From Cystobacter ferrugineus (GTDB lineage: Bacteria > Myxococcota > Myxococcia > Myxococcales > Myxococcaceae): DNA of 64,000 bases. Location: the NCBI RefSeq assembly GCF_001887355.1, contig NZ_MPIN01000018.1:124001-188000 (forward strand). The letters run 5' to 3'. Positions 1 through 8,739 of the stretch are shown piece after piece (within the stretch, counting starts at the first letter, position 1; each line of letters begins with the position of its first letter). The position numbers and the translations under genes were made by a program. The notes under the pieces are model-generated. The model did no database searches. It was given only the letters and a program-made list of their open reading frames with translations, and had not been told where the DNA came from.

Positions 1-566
1 TCCTTCACCTTCAGGTTGGCGGCGAGGAAGGGAAAGCCGCCGAGCTGCTGGTTCTTCTGGAACTGCTCCCGCCCGAAGTCCAGCTCGTGGTTGCCCAGCG
101 CGGACGCGGCATAGCCCATGCGGCCCATCACCGTGGCGGTGGACTCGCCGTAGAGGAAGGAAGAGAGGGCGGGGCCATTCCAGGCGTCGCCGATGGTCAG
201 CGCCAGCGTGGAGGCGTTCTCACACGAGGCCTGCCCGTCCTTGAGCGGGCCGGGACAGTGCTTCTCCTTGGCCTCCCACCAGCCGAGTAGCTGCGCCGCG
301 CCGGGCGGCGTCGTGCCCTCCTCGGTGGGCGTGGGGGCGAGCTGACCATTGACGCTGCCGGTGACGAGCACCGTCACCGTCGTCGGCTGGGGCGCGGGGG
401 CGGGCGCCGGAGCCGAGGGAGCCGGGGCCGGCGCGGGCTCCGGGGTGGACTTCTTGTCGTCGCAGCCGGTGAGCGCGCCCACGAGTGAGAGGGCCAGGAC
501 ACCGGAAGCGCGGCGCCACGGCTTCATCGCGCGAAACACCGGCTTGGAATCGAACTCTGGAGGCAT
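1..566 (-). CDS. Metallophosphatase / 5'-nucleotidase-like lipoprotein, 3' end outside window
   Basis: The product is exported by a lipoprotein signal ending in the lipobox LTGC, followed by a Pro/Ala-rich linker. The calcineurin-like fold of the UshA/5'-nucleotidase family is suggested by a GD step and the motif GNHELDFG near the window edge. The family's first metal motif, normally TNDxHG, reads TGSVNG here, so the Asp and His ligands look replaced and activity is doubtful. The start at 566 has GGAGA just upstream; an in-frame ATG at 527 would put the signal peptide at the very N-terminus and is an equally good choice. The C-terminal nucleotidase domain would lie beyond base 1. Family membership is fairly sure, catalysis is not. 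Confidence 0.75.
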   Translation of the reverse strand, partial: MPPEFDSKPVFRAMKPWRRASGVLALSLVGALTGCDDKKSTPEPAPAPAPSAPAPAPAPQPTTVTVLVTGSVNGQLAPTPTEEGTTPPGAAQLLGWWEAKEKHCPGPLKDGQASCENASTLALTIGDAWNGPALSSFLYGESTATVMGRMGYAASALGNHELDFGREQFQKNQQLGGFPFLAANLKVK

Positions 567-679
567 GCGGTCTCCGAAGGGGTTGACGCTGCGATCGGGC
601 GAATAGCACACCTCCCGCTCCGGAGCCTCAGAAAGGGGGCCTCCCCGGCCCCCGGAGGCCCCGTGCTAACGTCCTGCCC

Positions 680-1783
680 GTGCATGGCCATCACCAGAAG
701 GCTCCTGCTGCACCGGCGCGGGGCGGACCGGGACAGCACTCCTCCCACGAACAGACCCTGTGGAGTGTGTGGGACAACGTAAGACGTCACGCGGAACACC
801 TGCCGTGGCAGGTGGCTTCTCCGCCCGTGAGTCGTTGGGGCCAATTCGTTCAGGGGTTTTGTCTGCCTTTCCAGTTGGTCAGGGTTCTGCTGACGGATCC
901 GGGGACGCGGCGGCACTACCTGACGGTGGGCTTCACCCAGGCGGCCGTCATCATCGCGCTGGTGGTGATGTTCCCGGAGTGGAAGGACGACGTCGCGCGC
1001 GAGGTGGGCAAGCTCACGGGAGTCGAGCTGTGGCTGGTGTACTCGGCGGCGATCCTGTCCTCGCTGCAGCTCGTCCAGTGGATTGTCATCGCCCTGTCGC
1101 GCGATCACCACACGGAGCTGTCGCGCGAGGCGAGCGTGCGCACGGGGCTGGAGCCGGAGGATGAGCCGCTCGAGCCCCGGGTCCGGCTCAACATTCCCTG
1201 GCTGGTCAAGAAGCTGAAGCAGCACTGGCGGGCGATGTGGCTGTTCGCCTGGGGCATGCCCGTGCTCTGGGGGGCAAATCGGCTGGGCCGCCTGGCCTAC
1301 GGCAACGTGCTCGGGGAGACGGGGTTGATGCCGATCCTGGCCTCGCTGTGGGGCGCGTGGTGGTTCGTGGTCTTCACCGCCGGCAAGAGCGCGCGGGCCT
1401 GGACCCAGGAGAACGCGCGCGCGCCCTGGTTCCTGCGCGCCTGGGACTGGCTCGGCTCGCGCGTCGCGCCGTTGGGCTCCTATGGCCGGCGCTGGGCGCG
1501 CGTCACCCACCCGGTGTACTCCCCCGCGGCGTGCGTGGAGCAGCGGCCCTGGGGGCTCATGGGGCTCGCGCTGGCGCGGGCCCTGTCGGCGCTCCCGCTG
1601 GTGAGGTGTTTCCTGCGCCCCACCATTCCCGTGGCCGCCGCGCACCTGCTCGCGGCGGAGGGTCATCCCGTGCGGAGTGCTAACCCGCCTGCTTCCGCTC
1701 TGGCGGCGGTGGGGTCTCTTCCGCCGGACGCGACTCCAGCGTCACCACCTCTCCCGGTTGCCGGGGCTCGGCCGCCTGGATGA
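680..1783 (+). CDS. Polytopic membrane protein of unknown function
   Basis: I do not recognise a family. The 367-residue protein has a hydrophilic N-terminus, then about five hydrophobic segments, including AAVIIALVVMF (about 95), YSAAILSSLQLVQWIVIA (about 120), AMWLFAWGMPVLWG (about 190) and a Trp-rich stretch near 220. A Pro/Ala-rich tail follows. A YIP1-type fold is possible but not demonstrable by eye. The last 104 bases overlap the 3' end of the convergent nucleotide-transporter-like gene, so the tail may be a by-product of the overlap. No strong ribosome binding site precedes the ATG, so the start is uncertain. Confidence 0.65.
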   Translation: MHGHHQKAPAAPARGGPGQHSSHEQTLWSVWDNVRRHAEHLPWQVASPPVSRWGQFVQGFCLPFQLVRVLLTDPGTRRHYLTVGFTQAAVIIALVVMFPEWKDDVAREVGKLTGVELWLVYSAAILSSLQLVQWIVIALSRDHHTELSREASVRTGLEPEDEPLEPRVRLNIPWLVKKLKQHWRAMWLFAWGMPVLWGANRLGRLAYGNVLGETGLMPILASLWGAWWFVVFTAGKSARAWTQENARAPWFLRAWDWLGSRVAPLGSYGRRWARVTHPVYSPAACVEQRPWGLMGLALARALSALPLVRCFLRPTIPVAAAHLLAAEGHPVRSANPPASALAAVGSLPPDATPASPPLPVAGARPPG

Positions 1784-4757
1784 CGGCGCGCAACTGCTGG
1801 CTCACCGCGCGGAAGAAGCCCGTGAGCAGCTCCGGCCGGTCCGCCAGCAGATCGAGGAAGTCGCGCCGGTCGATGACGAGCGCCCGCGTGTCCTCCGTCG
1901 CGACGGCGTCGGTGGGGCGGGGCGCGCCGTCCAGCAGGCTCAGCTCGCCGAAGGTCTCCTTGGCGCGCATGCGCATCACGTGCTCGCCATTGCTGACGGC
2001 GTCCACGGAGCCCTCGATGATGACGTAGAGCGCGTCGCCCGGGTCTCCCTCGCTGTAGACGCGCTCGCCCGCGCGGAAGCGTGCCTCGCGGGCGATGGCC
2101 GCCACCGCCGCCACGTCATCCACGTCGTTCTGCGAGAAGACGTGCACCCCTTCCAGCAGGAAGAGCTTCTGCACCGTTGCCTGACTCATGTCCGACTCCT
2201 GGGCCTCTGGCACGTCCAAGCCGATCCGGCCCGCCACCTGGCGTGCGCACGCGCGCAGCACCACGTCCTCGCTCCGGCACAACCACGCCAGGTGTGCCTC
2301 CAGCCGCCCCGTCTCTCCCGGCGGGAGATCCCGATGGTGTTTCTCCACCTGCTCGCGCACGAGCGACCGGTCGTCGTCGTCCGTGAGCGCCTCCAGCAGC
2401 TCCAGCGCGTAGGCCCGGCGCCGCGCGTCCTGTCCCGCCACGTGCTGGTGCACGCGCCGCATCACCTGGGGCGGGTGCAACAGACCCAGCAGGAAGAAGG
2501 ACAGCTCCAGCGCCTGATCCAACCGGTCGCACATCACGCGCGTGAGCAGCGCCTGGTCTCCCAGCTCCGCGCGCACGTCGCGGTAGGGCCCCACGAGCGC
2601 CCGGTACACGTCGCGCCGGCGGATGAGCGCCTCGCGCACGCGATCCAGATCCACCGGGTGCTCGGGGTGCTCGTCGCGCAGACGCGACAGCTCCGCGCCG
2701 ATGCGGAAGTGCAGGCGGGCGTCATCGCGCACGTTGGAGAAGAGCAGGGCGTGCAGCGCCGCCGGCGTACCGATGAGGCGCAGCACGCGTGGCACCTGCA
2801 GCCGCATGGGCAGCGGCGCCGAGAGATCGTTGAGCGTCGTCTCCAGGAGGGGCGTCACCGCGTCGCCCAGCTCGGCGAGCGCCCCACGCGCCTCGCGCCG
2901 CTCCTCGCGCCAGGTGAGGAAGGTGAGCAGCCGGGGCGCCAGCTTCACGTAGCCGCCCTGGCCCACGGAGCGCACCGCCACGCGCCGCACGGAGCTGTCC
3001 GGATCGCTCAGGAAGGGCGTGAGCATGGGCTGGTAGGTGGTGTCCCTCAGCCGGCCGAAGAGCCCCGCCACCTCGCGCCGGTCCGCCACCGGGGCCTGCG
3101 AGCCCCGCGCCGCCAGCGCTCCCAGGGACACGCGCGCCGCCGCGTTCCACCGGGTGCTCAAGAGCGCGCCGATCGCCGCGCAGCGCAGCCCCACGTCCGG
3201 GCTCTGCAACAGCGGCGGCAGCAGCACCTCGGCCCGCTCCGGCGCGAGCTTGGAGAGCGCCCACACCGCGCGGTCGCGTGGACGGCGCGTGCCCTGCGTC
3301 ACCAGTTGCTCGAGGAGGGGCGCCGTCTCCGTGGCCCCCAGCTCCAGGGCGAGCTCCACGGCGCGCTCCTGCACCCGCTCGTGCGAGTGGCGCAGCAGCA
3401 CGGGCAGGTGCGGCCTCAGGGGCAGCCCTTCCTGGGCCAGCAGCTCCACCGAGTTGAGCACCCGCTCCGGCGCGCTCGAGGTGAGCGCCTCCACCAGCAG
3501 CCGGCGGTCCTCGCCGCCCAGCACCTCGTCCTCCTCGGAGGTGGCGCCCACCTGCTCACCCAGCGCCTCCACGTACGCGGGCCGCAGGCGCATGAGCAGC
3601 ACGCCGAGCAGGCCGCACAGGGCCACCACCGCCAGCGCCATGGAGACGCCGTCGGCCGCGCGGCCCGCGCCGATGAGCAGCACGCCCGCGACCACCGTGC
3701 CGCCCTTGCGCAACAGCCCCTCCACCGCGGCGCGCAAGGACTCGCGCTCGCTGTCGGGCACCGCCGCGTAGAGAAGCTGCACGCCCACCGGCAGCAGCGA
3801 GTAGTTGACGGCGTTCTCCAGCAGCCGCAACAGGTGCACCGGCCAGAGCTGCTGCGTCACCAGCGACGCCACCGCCAGGGGCGCCATGATGCCCGGCAGC
3901 AGCGCCAGGTAGGCCATCAGCCCCAGCCGCTTGAGCAGCCGCTCGGCCAGGAAGAGCTGGAAGAAGACGCACACCAGGCCAATCCAGAGCTGCAGCGAGC
4001 CGAAGAGCGCCGCCAGCCCGTCCTCGCTCAGCGTGCGCTCCACGCGCAGGCGGAAGAGGTAGTCGACGAAGGAGGAGAGCACCGCGAAGCTCACCCCCAG
4101 GGCCGCCAGCACCCGGGCGTAGTTGCTGGTGGCCAGGTACTCCCACGCCGCCACGGGCGGGGCGAGGTGGCGCGAGCGCACCGGGGCGGGCGCCTCCTCG
4201 GGTTGGAAGTGGAAGGCCAGTCCCGCGACGAGCAGCGACAGCGCGCCGCCCACCACGATGGCCACGGTGCCCAGCCGCTCGGCGAGCCCCTGTACCAGCA
4301 GTCCCCCGAGCATGCCTCCCGCCATGCCCACCCCGTTGAGCGCGGTGAAGGCCCGCCGCGCCTCGCGCGCGTCGAAGGCCGCCGCCATCTGCCCCCAGAA
4401 GCGCAGGGAGATGAAGGTCGTGAACACGTCCACGAAGAGGTAGAGCGCCAGCGCCGGCAGCCGGTGGCCGAGCGACACCCCCACCGCGAGCGCCCCCACC
4501 ACCAGCGCCCCCAGGCCCATGAGCAACCGCAGCGACGCGGCCGGCTCTCCCGGCCGGGGCCGGGGCAGCAGCGAGATCGTCGCCACCAGCAGCGCCCCCA
4601 CCAGGTACAGGTAGGGCAGCACGTGCGACTCGAAGCGCGACAACACGAGGGCGTTCACAGCCGTCTTGAGCTGTGTCACACCGGCGATGAGGGCGAACTG
4701 GAAGGTCGCCGCGGGCCACAGACGCTGGCCCCAGGACTGCGGCTCTGGAGATGCCAC
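1680..4757 (-). CDS. Npt-type (ATP/ADP translocase-like) transporter fused to HEAT repeats and a cyclic-nucleotide-binding domain
   Basis: Three parts are visible in 1025 residues. Residues 1-400 hold about 12 hydrophobic helices resembling the Npt/MFS nucleotide transporter superfamily. Residues 415-860 are Leu/Ala/Arg-rich helical repeats with the look of HEAT repeats (for example the segment VRRVAVRSVGQGGYVKLAPR). Residues 895-990 form a CRP-like cNMP-binding domain with SEGDPGDALYVI and a phosphate-cassette-like GELSLLDGAPRPTD containing the expected Arg. Myxobacterial genomes carry Npt1/Npt2-annotated proteins of this kind. I infer a transporter or receptor gated by a nucleotide, at the inner membrane. 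The start ATG gives MASPEPQSWG just before helix 1. The gene is monocistronic and convergent with the preceding gene. Confidence 0.85.
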   Translation of the reverse strand: MASPEPQSWGQRLWPAATFQFALIAGVTQLKTAVNALVLSRFESHVLPYLYLVGALLVATISLLPRPRPGEPAASLRLLMGLGALVVGALAVGVSLGHRLPALALYLFVDVFTTFISLRFWGQMAAAFDAREARRAFTALNGVGMAGGMLGGLLVQGLAERLGTVAIVVGGALSLLVAGLAFHFQPEEAPAPVRSRHLAPPVAAWEYLATSNYARVLAALGVSFAVLSSFVDYLFRLRVERTLSEDGLAALFGSLQLWIGLVCVFFQLFLAERLLKRLGLMAYLALLPGIMAPLAVASLVTQQLWPVHLLRLLENAVNYSLLPVGVQLLYAAVPDSERESLRAAVEGLLRKGGTVVAGVLLIGAGRAADGVSMALAVVALCGLLGVLLMRLRPAYVEALGEQVGATSEEDEVLGGEDRRLLVEALTSSAPERVLNSVELLAQEGLPLRPHLPVLLRHSHERVQERAVELALELGATETAPLLEQLVTQGTRRPRDRAVWALSKLAPERAEVLLPPLLQSPDVGLRCAAIGALLSTRWNAAARVSLGALAARGSQAPVADRREVAGLFGRLRDTTYQPMLTPFLSDPDSSVRRVAVRSVGQGGYVKLAPRLLTFLTWREERREARGALAELGDAVTPLLETTLNDLSAPLPMRLQVPRVLRLIGTPAALHALLFSNVRDDARLHFRIGAELSRLRDEHPEHPVDLDRVREALIRRRDVYRALVGPYRDVRAELGDQALLTRVMCDRLDQALELSFFLLGLLHPPQVMRRVHQHVAGQDARRRAYALELLEALTDDDDRSLVREQVEKHHRDLPPGETGRLEAHLAWLCRSEDVVLRACARQVAGRIGLDVPEAQESDMSQATVQKLFLLEGVHVFSQNDVDDVAAVAAIAREARFRAGERVYSEGDPGDALYVIIEGSVDAVSNGEHVMRMRAKETFGELSLLDGAPRPTDAVATEDTRALVIDRRDFLDLLADRPELLTGFFRAVSQQLRAVIQAAEPRQPGEVVTLESRPAEETPPPPERKQAG

Positions 4758-4962
4758 GGGTCGGGTATCCTAACCGTCCAATACCGGAATTTCCAGAAGC
4801 TAGCACTCGGGGGCGAGGCGATCGGAAGGGGAGCGACCAGGCGTCGGGCCACCCCGCGACGTACCGCCAGTGATGACCATCGAGCACGACGTGGGCCGCC
4901 GGTTGCTGGAGGGCCCCCGCTCGATTGAGTATGGGGCGCACTGGTTCTACGCTGGGGGATAA

Positions 4963-5652
4963 ATGATCGCCGCAGTCCTGCTCGCCCTCGTCTGTTCGAC
5001 TCCCGAGGCCTCCGGCGGCTCCCTGCCGCCCGAAGCCCTGGGTGCTCCACCCCAAACCAATGCCCTGCCCACCGCCTGGGCCTGCACCGTGGACACGCTG
5101 CGCGCGGGCCGCGAATGCATCTTCGAGTCCGAGGTGTCCTCCTCCTCCAACGTGAGGGAGCAGTCGTCGGGCAACGTGCGCACGCTCACGGACATCGGCC
5201 ATGCGCTGTGCACGCAGGCGGCCCGGCCGTCCTCGGGGCTCGCGCCGGACAAGGAGCTCGTGGCGCAGTGCGAGCGCCGCTACTCCGATGCCGCGCAGGA
5301 CTTCTGTGCTCTGGAGGGCAAGGTGCCCGTCATCGACGCCAAGGGCCGCTTCGCCCCGGAGGCGCGCGCCTGCTACCGCCAGTTGTCGCTGGTGCTGCAG
5401 GACATCTCCACGATGGCCACGGTGGCCAGCGCCTGCTGCCAGTGTGCCCAGAAGCGGGGCTGTCCCGGGGCGGGCGACTACTGCCATGAGAACGTGTCCC
5501 AGCAGAAGCTGGGCGCCAGTGCGCTCGCGTGCCTGTCCAACCAGTGCAGCTCGGCGTGTGACCTGATGATGCCGGCGGGCCCGTCCTCGTCCGAGGAGAG
5601 CCGGTCCACGGAACAGGCCCGGCGGCCCTCCCGGACCGGGGGCTCGCTGTAG
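4963..5652 (+). CDS. Secreted Cys-rich protein of unknown function
   Basis: The 229-residue protein starts with a short Sec-type signal (MIAAVLLALVCSTPEAS). It contains about 14 cysteines, clustered at 150-195 in CCQCAQKRGCPG and LSNQCSSACDL. The cysteine density suggests disulfide stabilisation outside the cytoplasm. No family is recognised. GGGG sits just upstream of the ATG (ctggggataa), a fair ribosome site. The stop lies 30 bases before the next lipoprotein gene, so the two are probably co-transcribed. Confidence 0.7.
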   Translation: MIAAVLLALVCSTPEASGGSLPPEALGAPPQTNALPTAWACTVDTLRAGRECIFESEVSSSSNVREQSSGNVRTLTDIGHALCTQAARPSSGLAPDKELVAQCERRYSDAAQDFCALEGKVPVIDAKGRFAPEARACYRQLSLVLQDISTMATVASACCQCAQKRGCPGAGDYCHENVSQQKLGASALACLSNQCSSACDLMMPAGPSSSEESRSTEQARRPSRTGGSL

Positions 5653-5682
5653 GTGGCAACCGGTTCAACGGAGCAAGCAATC

Positions 5683-6663
5683 ATGTCTGCCTTCCTGAAG
5701 ATGACGAAGGGCCTGGCGCGCTCGGGCGCGGCCCTGGTGTGCGCGGCGGCCCTCGTGGGCTGTGGTGGGCACTCGCACGCGGTGGCGTCGCGCGACAGAG
5801 CCCGCTCGCTCATCCCCCCGGAGCCGCCCCCCCTCCCGGAGCGCTCCTCGTCCGTCCCCGAGCCCGTCCGTCCGGAGGAGAGGGCCTTCGGGGCTCGCTA
5901 CGCGACGCCCTCCCAGTGCGAGGCGGCGGCGCGGGCGCTTCAGGCCTCGTCCCGGGACTCGGCCTGGGCGGCGCTCAAGTCCTGCGTGGATCGCACCCAC
6001 TTCACCCTCCTGGGCGCGCTCCTCTCGGACGCGTGGGCCGAGGACCTGCGGGTGCGGCCGGACGCGGCGCGGATCATCGCCCACGTGGTGGCCCTGCGCG
6101 GTGGCAGCGTGCCGGGGGAGCTGTCGCTCCTGCACGAGCACAGGGTGCCCATCTTCGGGTTGTCGGACGCCATCGCCCAGCCGGACACCTACAAGGGCCG
6201 CTACCTGCTGCTGCGCGCCCAGGTGGCCGATGTGCGCAGTGACGAGGACAAGCCCACGGTGTGGCTCGTCGAGCAGTCGGTGGGCTCGGTGGTGCGCGAG
6301 CAGCCCGTGGGCACCATCACCCGCCGCGAGTCCGTGAAGGTGCGCTCGGGCTCGCTCGGCGGCGACGTGGGCACGTTCGGCCGCGCCAACGTGGGCGGTC
6401 AGCTCGTCACCCGGGAGAGCGAGCAGACCGCCTCCAGCGTGTCGCGCTACGACAACCTCTCCGACGAGACGGGGCGCGAGGCACTCGGCCGCCTGGCGAG
6501 CGCGGATCCCTTCTTCGCTCCGGGCAAGGACTTCGTCGTGCTCGCCCGCTTCGATGGGCTGCGCACCACCTCGAGCGGCGGTGACGAGGAGGAGGACGCG
6601 CCCAAGCTGCCCGTGCTCACCATCGTCAGCTACCACGCGCCCCATCCGCTCGTCGTCTACTGA
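5683..6663 (+). CDS. Lipoprotein of unknown function
   Basis: The signal peptide ends in a good lipobox (ALVGCGG), so the protein should be anchored to a membrane. After a Pro-rich linker it has a mixed alpha/beta region. Around residues 160-300 there is a segment (GRYLLLRAQVADVRSDEDKPTVWLVEQ) recalling the OB-like folds seen in myxobacterial lipoproteins that test membrane or nucleic-acid ligands. That resemblance is weak. The ATG at 5683 is preceded by GGAG nine bases upstream and places the signal peptide correctly; a GTG at 5653 would add ten residues. It lies in the same transcription unit as the preceding Cys-rich protein. Confidence 0.7.
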   Translation: MSAFLKMTKGLARSGAALVCAAALVGCGGHSHAVASRDRARSLIPPEPPPLPERSSSVPEPVRPEERAFGARYATPSQCEAAARALQASSRDSAWAALKSCVDRTHFTLLGALLSDAWAEDLRVRPDAARIIAHVVALRGGSVPGELSLLHEHRVPIFGLSDAIAQPDTYKGRYLLLRAQVADVRSDEDKPTVWLVEQSVGSVVREQPVGTITRRESVKVRSGSLGGDVGTFGRANVGGQLVTRESEQTASSVSRYDNLSDETGREALGRLASADPFFAPGKDFVVLARFDGLRTTSSGGDEEEDAPKLPVLTIVSYHAPHPLVVY

Positions 6664-6683
6664 CGCCCGGCGAGCCGTCCTCC

Positions 6684-6712
6684 CCCGGCGTTGTCCACCG
6701 CACAACGCCGGG
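6684..6712 (+). terminator. GC-rich hairpin after the lipoprotein gene
   Basis: There is a perfect 11-bp stem (cccggcgttgt with acaacgccggg) and a 7-base loop, 20 bases after the lipoprotein stop. No T run follows, so it is a terminator-like or RNA-stabilising hairpin rather than a textbook intrinsic terminator. Confidence 0.5.
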
Positions 6713-6814
6713 CGCGCGCGACGTTCACGGTGTGACGTCGTACCTGTCCTGGGGTCTCACCCCGTGGGGACCCTGTGGTGAATTCCCCCTGTCTCGCAGC
6801 ACAGGGGTGCCCGA

Positions 6815-8662
6815 GTGCCCGTGCGTTTCGCTTCACGATTGATGCTCGTGCTCTGCCTGGTGGGCGTGGTGCCCGTGCTGCTCTTCGGCGCACTGTCCTT
6901 CCATGCCAACCGGCGCGAGCTGCATCGTGTGGTGGGTGGACTCCAGACGCAGGCCGCCATGGACTTCGCGCGCTCCTGCCACCAGCTCGTCCTGTCTGGC
7001 GTGGACAACCTGCGCCTGGCCTCCAGGTACCTCCCCCTCGAGGGGCTCACGCCCGAGCAGCTCTCCCAGGTGCTGGACATCCCCATGCGCCAGCTCCCGG
7101 CCTTCAACCTGCTCGTGCTGGTGGATGAGCGCGGCCATGCGCTCGCCCCGGCCGTGTACTCGCCGGAGGAGGACGAGCGCCCACAGCGCGTCACCGAGGC
7201 GAGCCTCGCGCTCTTCTCGAGCCAGGCGCCCGTGCGGGCCGCGCTCGCCGCGGGCGCCGCCATCGGCCCGCCCTACCAGTTGCCCGAGTCCCCCGGCGGC
7301 CGGGTGGCGCTCGCGGTGCGCGTGGGCACGGACGCCTCCCGCGTCCTGCTCGCGGAGCTGTCGCTCGCCGAGCTGGGCCAGCGCGTGGAGGAGCTCTCCG
7401 AGGACGGGGGCCGCGCCTTCGTGGTGGATGCCGAGGGCCAGCCGGTGATCGCCTCGCCCGCCAACCGCGAGCTGAGCGCGGAGGAGCTCCAGCTCGTGCG
7501 CGAGGGCCTGTCCCGGGGCACGTCCGCGGTGCGCACCGTGTCCGGCGCGGACGGGGTGGAGTACCTCGCCGCCTTCGCGCCCGTGCCGGATCTCGGCTGG
7601 GGGGTGGTGGTGTCGCGCCAGGCCCACGCCGCCTTCGCGCCCGCCGAGCAGGTGCGGCGCTCCACGCTGCTGGGCGCCCTGGTGGCGCTGGCGGCCACCG
7701 CCGGACTCGGCTTCGTGCTCGCCCGGGGCGTGAGCCAACCCGTCGCCCGGCTGTCCGAGGGCGTGGCCGCGCTCGCCTCCGGCCGCTACGACCAGCGCGT
7801 CGTCGAGCAGGGCCGTGATGAGCTCGGACAGCTCGCCCGCTCCTTCAACCACATGGCCGGCGAGCTGCAGCGGCGCGACGCCGAGCTGCGGCGCTGGAGC
7901 GAGGAGCTGCAGCAGCGCGTGGACGAGCGCACCCGGCAGTTGCGCGAGGCGCAGGATCAGATCGCGCGCACCCGGCGGCTGGCGGCGCTCGGCTCGTTCA
8001 GCGCGGGGCTCGCCCACGAGCTCAACAATCCGCTCACCGGCATCCTCGGGCTGCTGTCCCTGGCGTGTGAGGAGGTCCCGGAGGGCACGCCCCTGCGTGA
8101 GAGCCTGGAGATGTCGCTCGAGCAGTCGCGCCGCATGTGCGTCATCATCCGGCAGATGCGCCAGATAGCGGAGCAGGAGCGCAGCGGAGGGGGGCGGCCG
8201 TTGAATCCGGTGCAGCCCGTGCGCGCCGCGCTCCATGAGGTGGACCCGGAGCTGCGCGCGCGGGGCATCACCCTCGATTGCGCGTTGAACGAGCCGATGC
8301 CCCAGGTGCTGGGACACGCGGAGCAGTTGCAGAGCGTGGTGACCCACCTGTTGCGCAACGCCGTCACCGCCATGCCCGCCGGAGGCACCCTGTCGGTGGG
8401 GCTCGGCACGGTGGAGGGCGATGCGGTGTGCCTGTCGGTGAAGGACACCGGCAAGGGCATCCCCGAGTCCCTGCGCGATCGCATCTTCGATCCCTTCTTC
8501 ACGACGAAGGACGAGCCCGGGCGGATCGGGCTAGGCTTGACGGTGGCGCACGGCATCGTCGAGGCGCACCACGGCCGCATCCGGGTGGAGAGCGCCGAGG
8601 GGCGAGGCACCACCATCACCGTCATTCTTCCCGCGGTGGGCGCCGAGGCCCACCTGGTGTAG
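6815..8662 (+). CDS. Membrane sensor histidine kinase (periplasmic sensor, HAMP, HisKA, HATPase)
   Basis: The 615-residue kinase has TM1 at about 8-27, a periplasmic sensor of about 250 residues resembling dCache/Cache domains, TM2 at about 283-305, a HAMP linker and a short coiled coil. The HisKA box is LAHELNNPLTG with His401, and the ATPase has DTGKGIP and GLGLTVAHGIV. All catalytic motifs are intact. No receiver domain or response regulator adjoins it. It is the first gene of a tight unit with a FecR-like protein, a surface protein and a lipoprotein, so the signal may concern the cell envelope. The GTG start is preceded by an AGGGG-like stretch. The cognate regulator is unknown. Confidence 0.9.
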   Translation: MPVRFASRLMLVLCLVGVVPVLLFGALSFHANRRELHRVVGGLQTQAAMDFARSCHQLVLSGVDNLRLASRYLPLEGLTPEQLSQVLDIPMRQLPAFNLLVLVDERGHALAPAVYSPEEDERPQRVTEASLALFSSQAPVRAALAAGAAIGPPYQLPESPGGRVALAVRVGTDASRVLLAELSLAELGQRVEELSEDGGRAFVVDAEGQPVIASPANRELSAEELQLVREGLSRGTSAVRTVSGADGVEYLAAFAPVPDLGWGVVVSRQAHAAFAPAEQVRRSTLLGALVALAATAGLGFVLARGVSQPVARLSEGVAALASGRYDQRVVEQGRDELGQLARSFNHMAGELQRRDAELRRWSEELQQRVDERTRQLREAQDQIARTRRLAALGSFSAGLAHELNNPLTGILGLLSLACEEVPEGTPLRESLEMSLEQSRRMCVIIRQMRQIAEQERSGGGRPLNPVQPVRAALHEVDPELRARGITLDCALNEPMPQVLGHAEQLQSVVTHLLRNAVTAMPAGGTLSVGLGTVEGDAVCLSVKDTGKGIPESLRDRIFDPFFTTKDEPGRIGLGLTVAHGIVEAHHGRIRVESAEGRGTTITVILPAVGAEAHLV

Positions 8663-8739
8663 GCCGGCGCATGGGAGCGAGGAGACGTGATGCGGACAGG
8701 ACCGAGGGTACAGTCCACGAGACTCCGGGGAGCGCGGGC

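Noticed and set aside
1677-4928. Long open frame antisense to the Npt-like gene (over 1000 codons)
   Set aside because: It is His/Arg/Gln-rich low-complexity translation, a mirror of high-GC codon use in the real gene; no domain or signal is visible.
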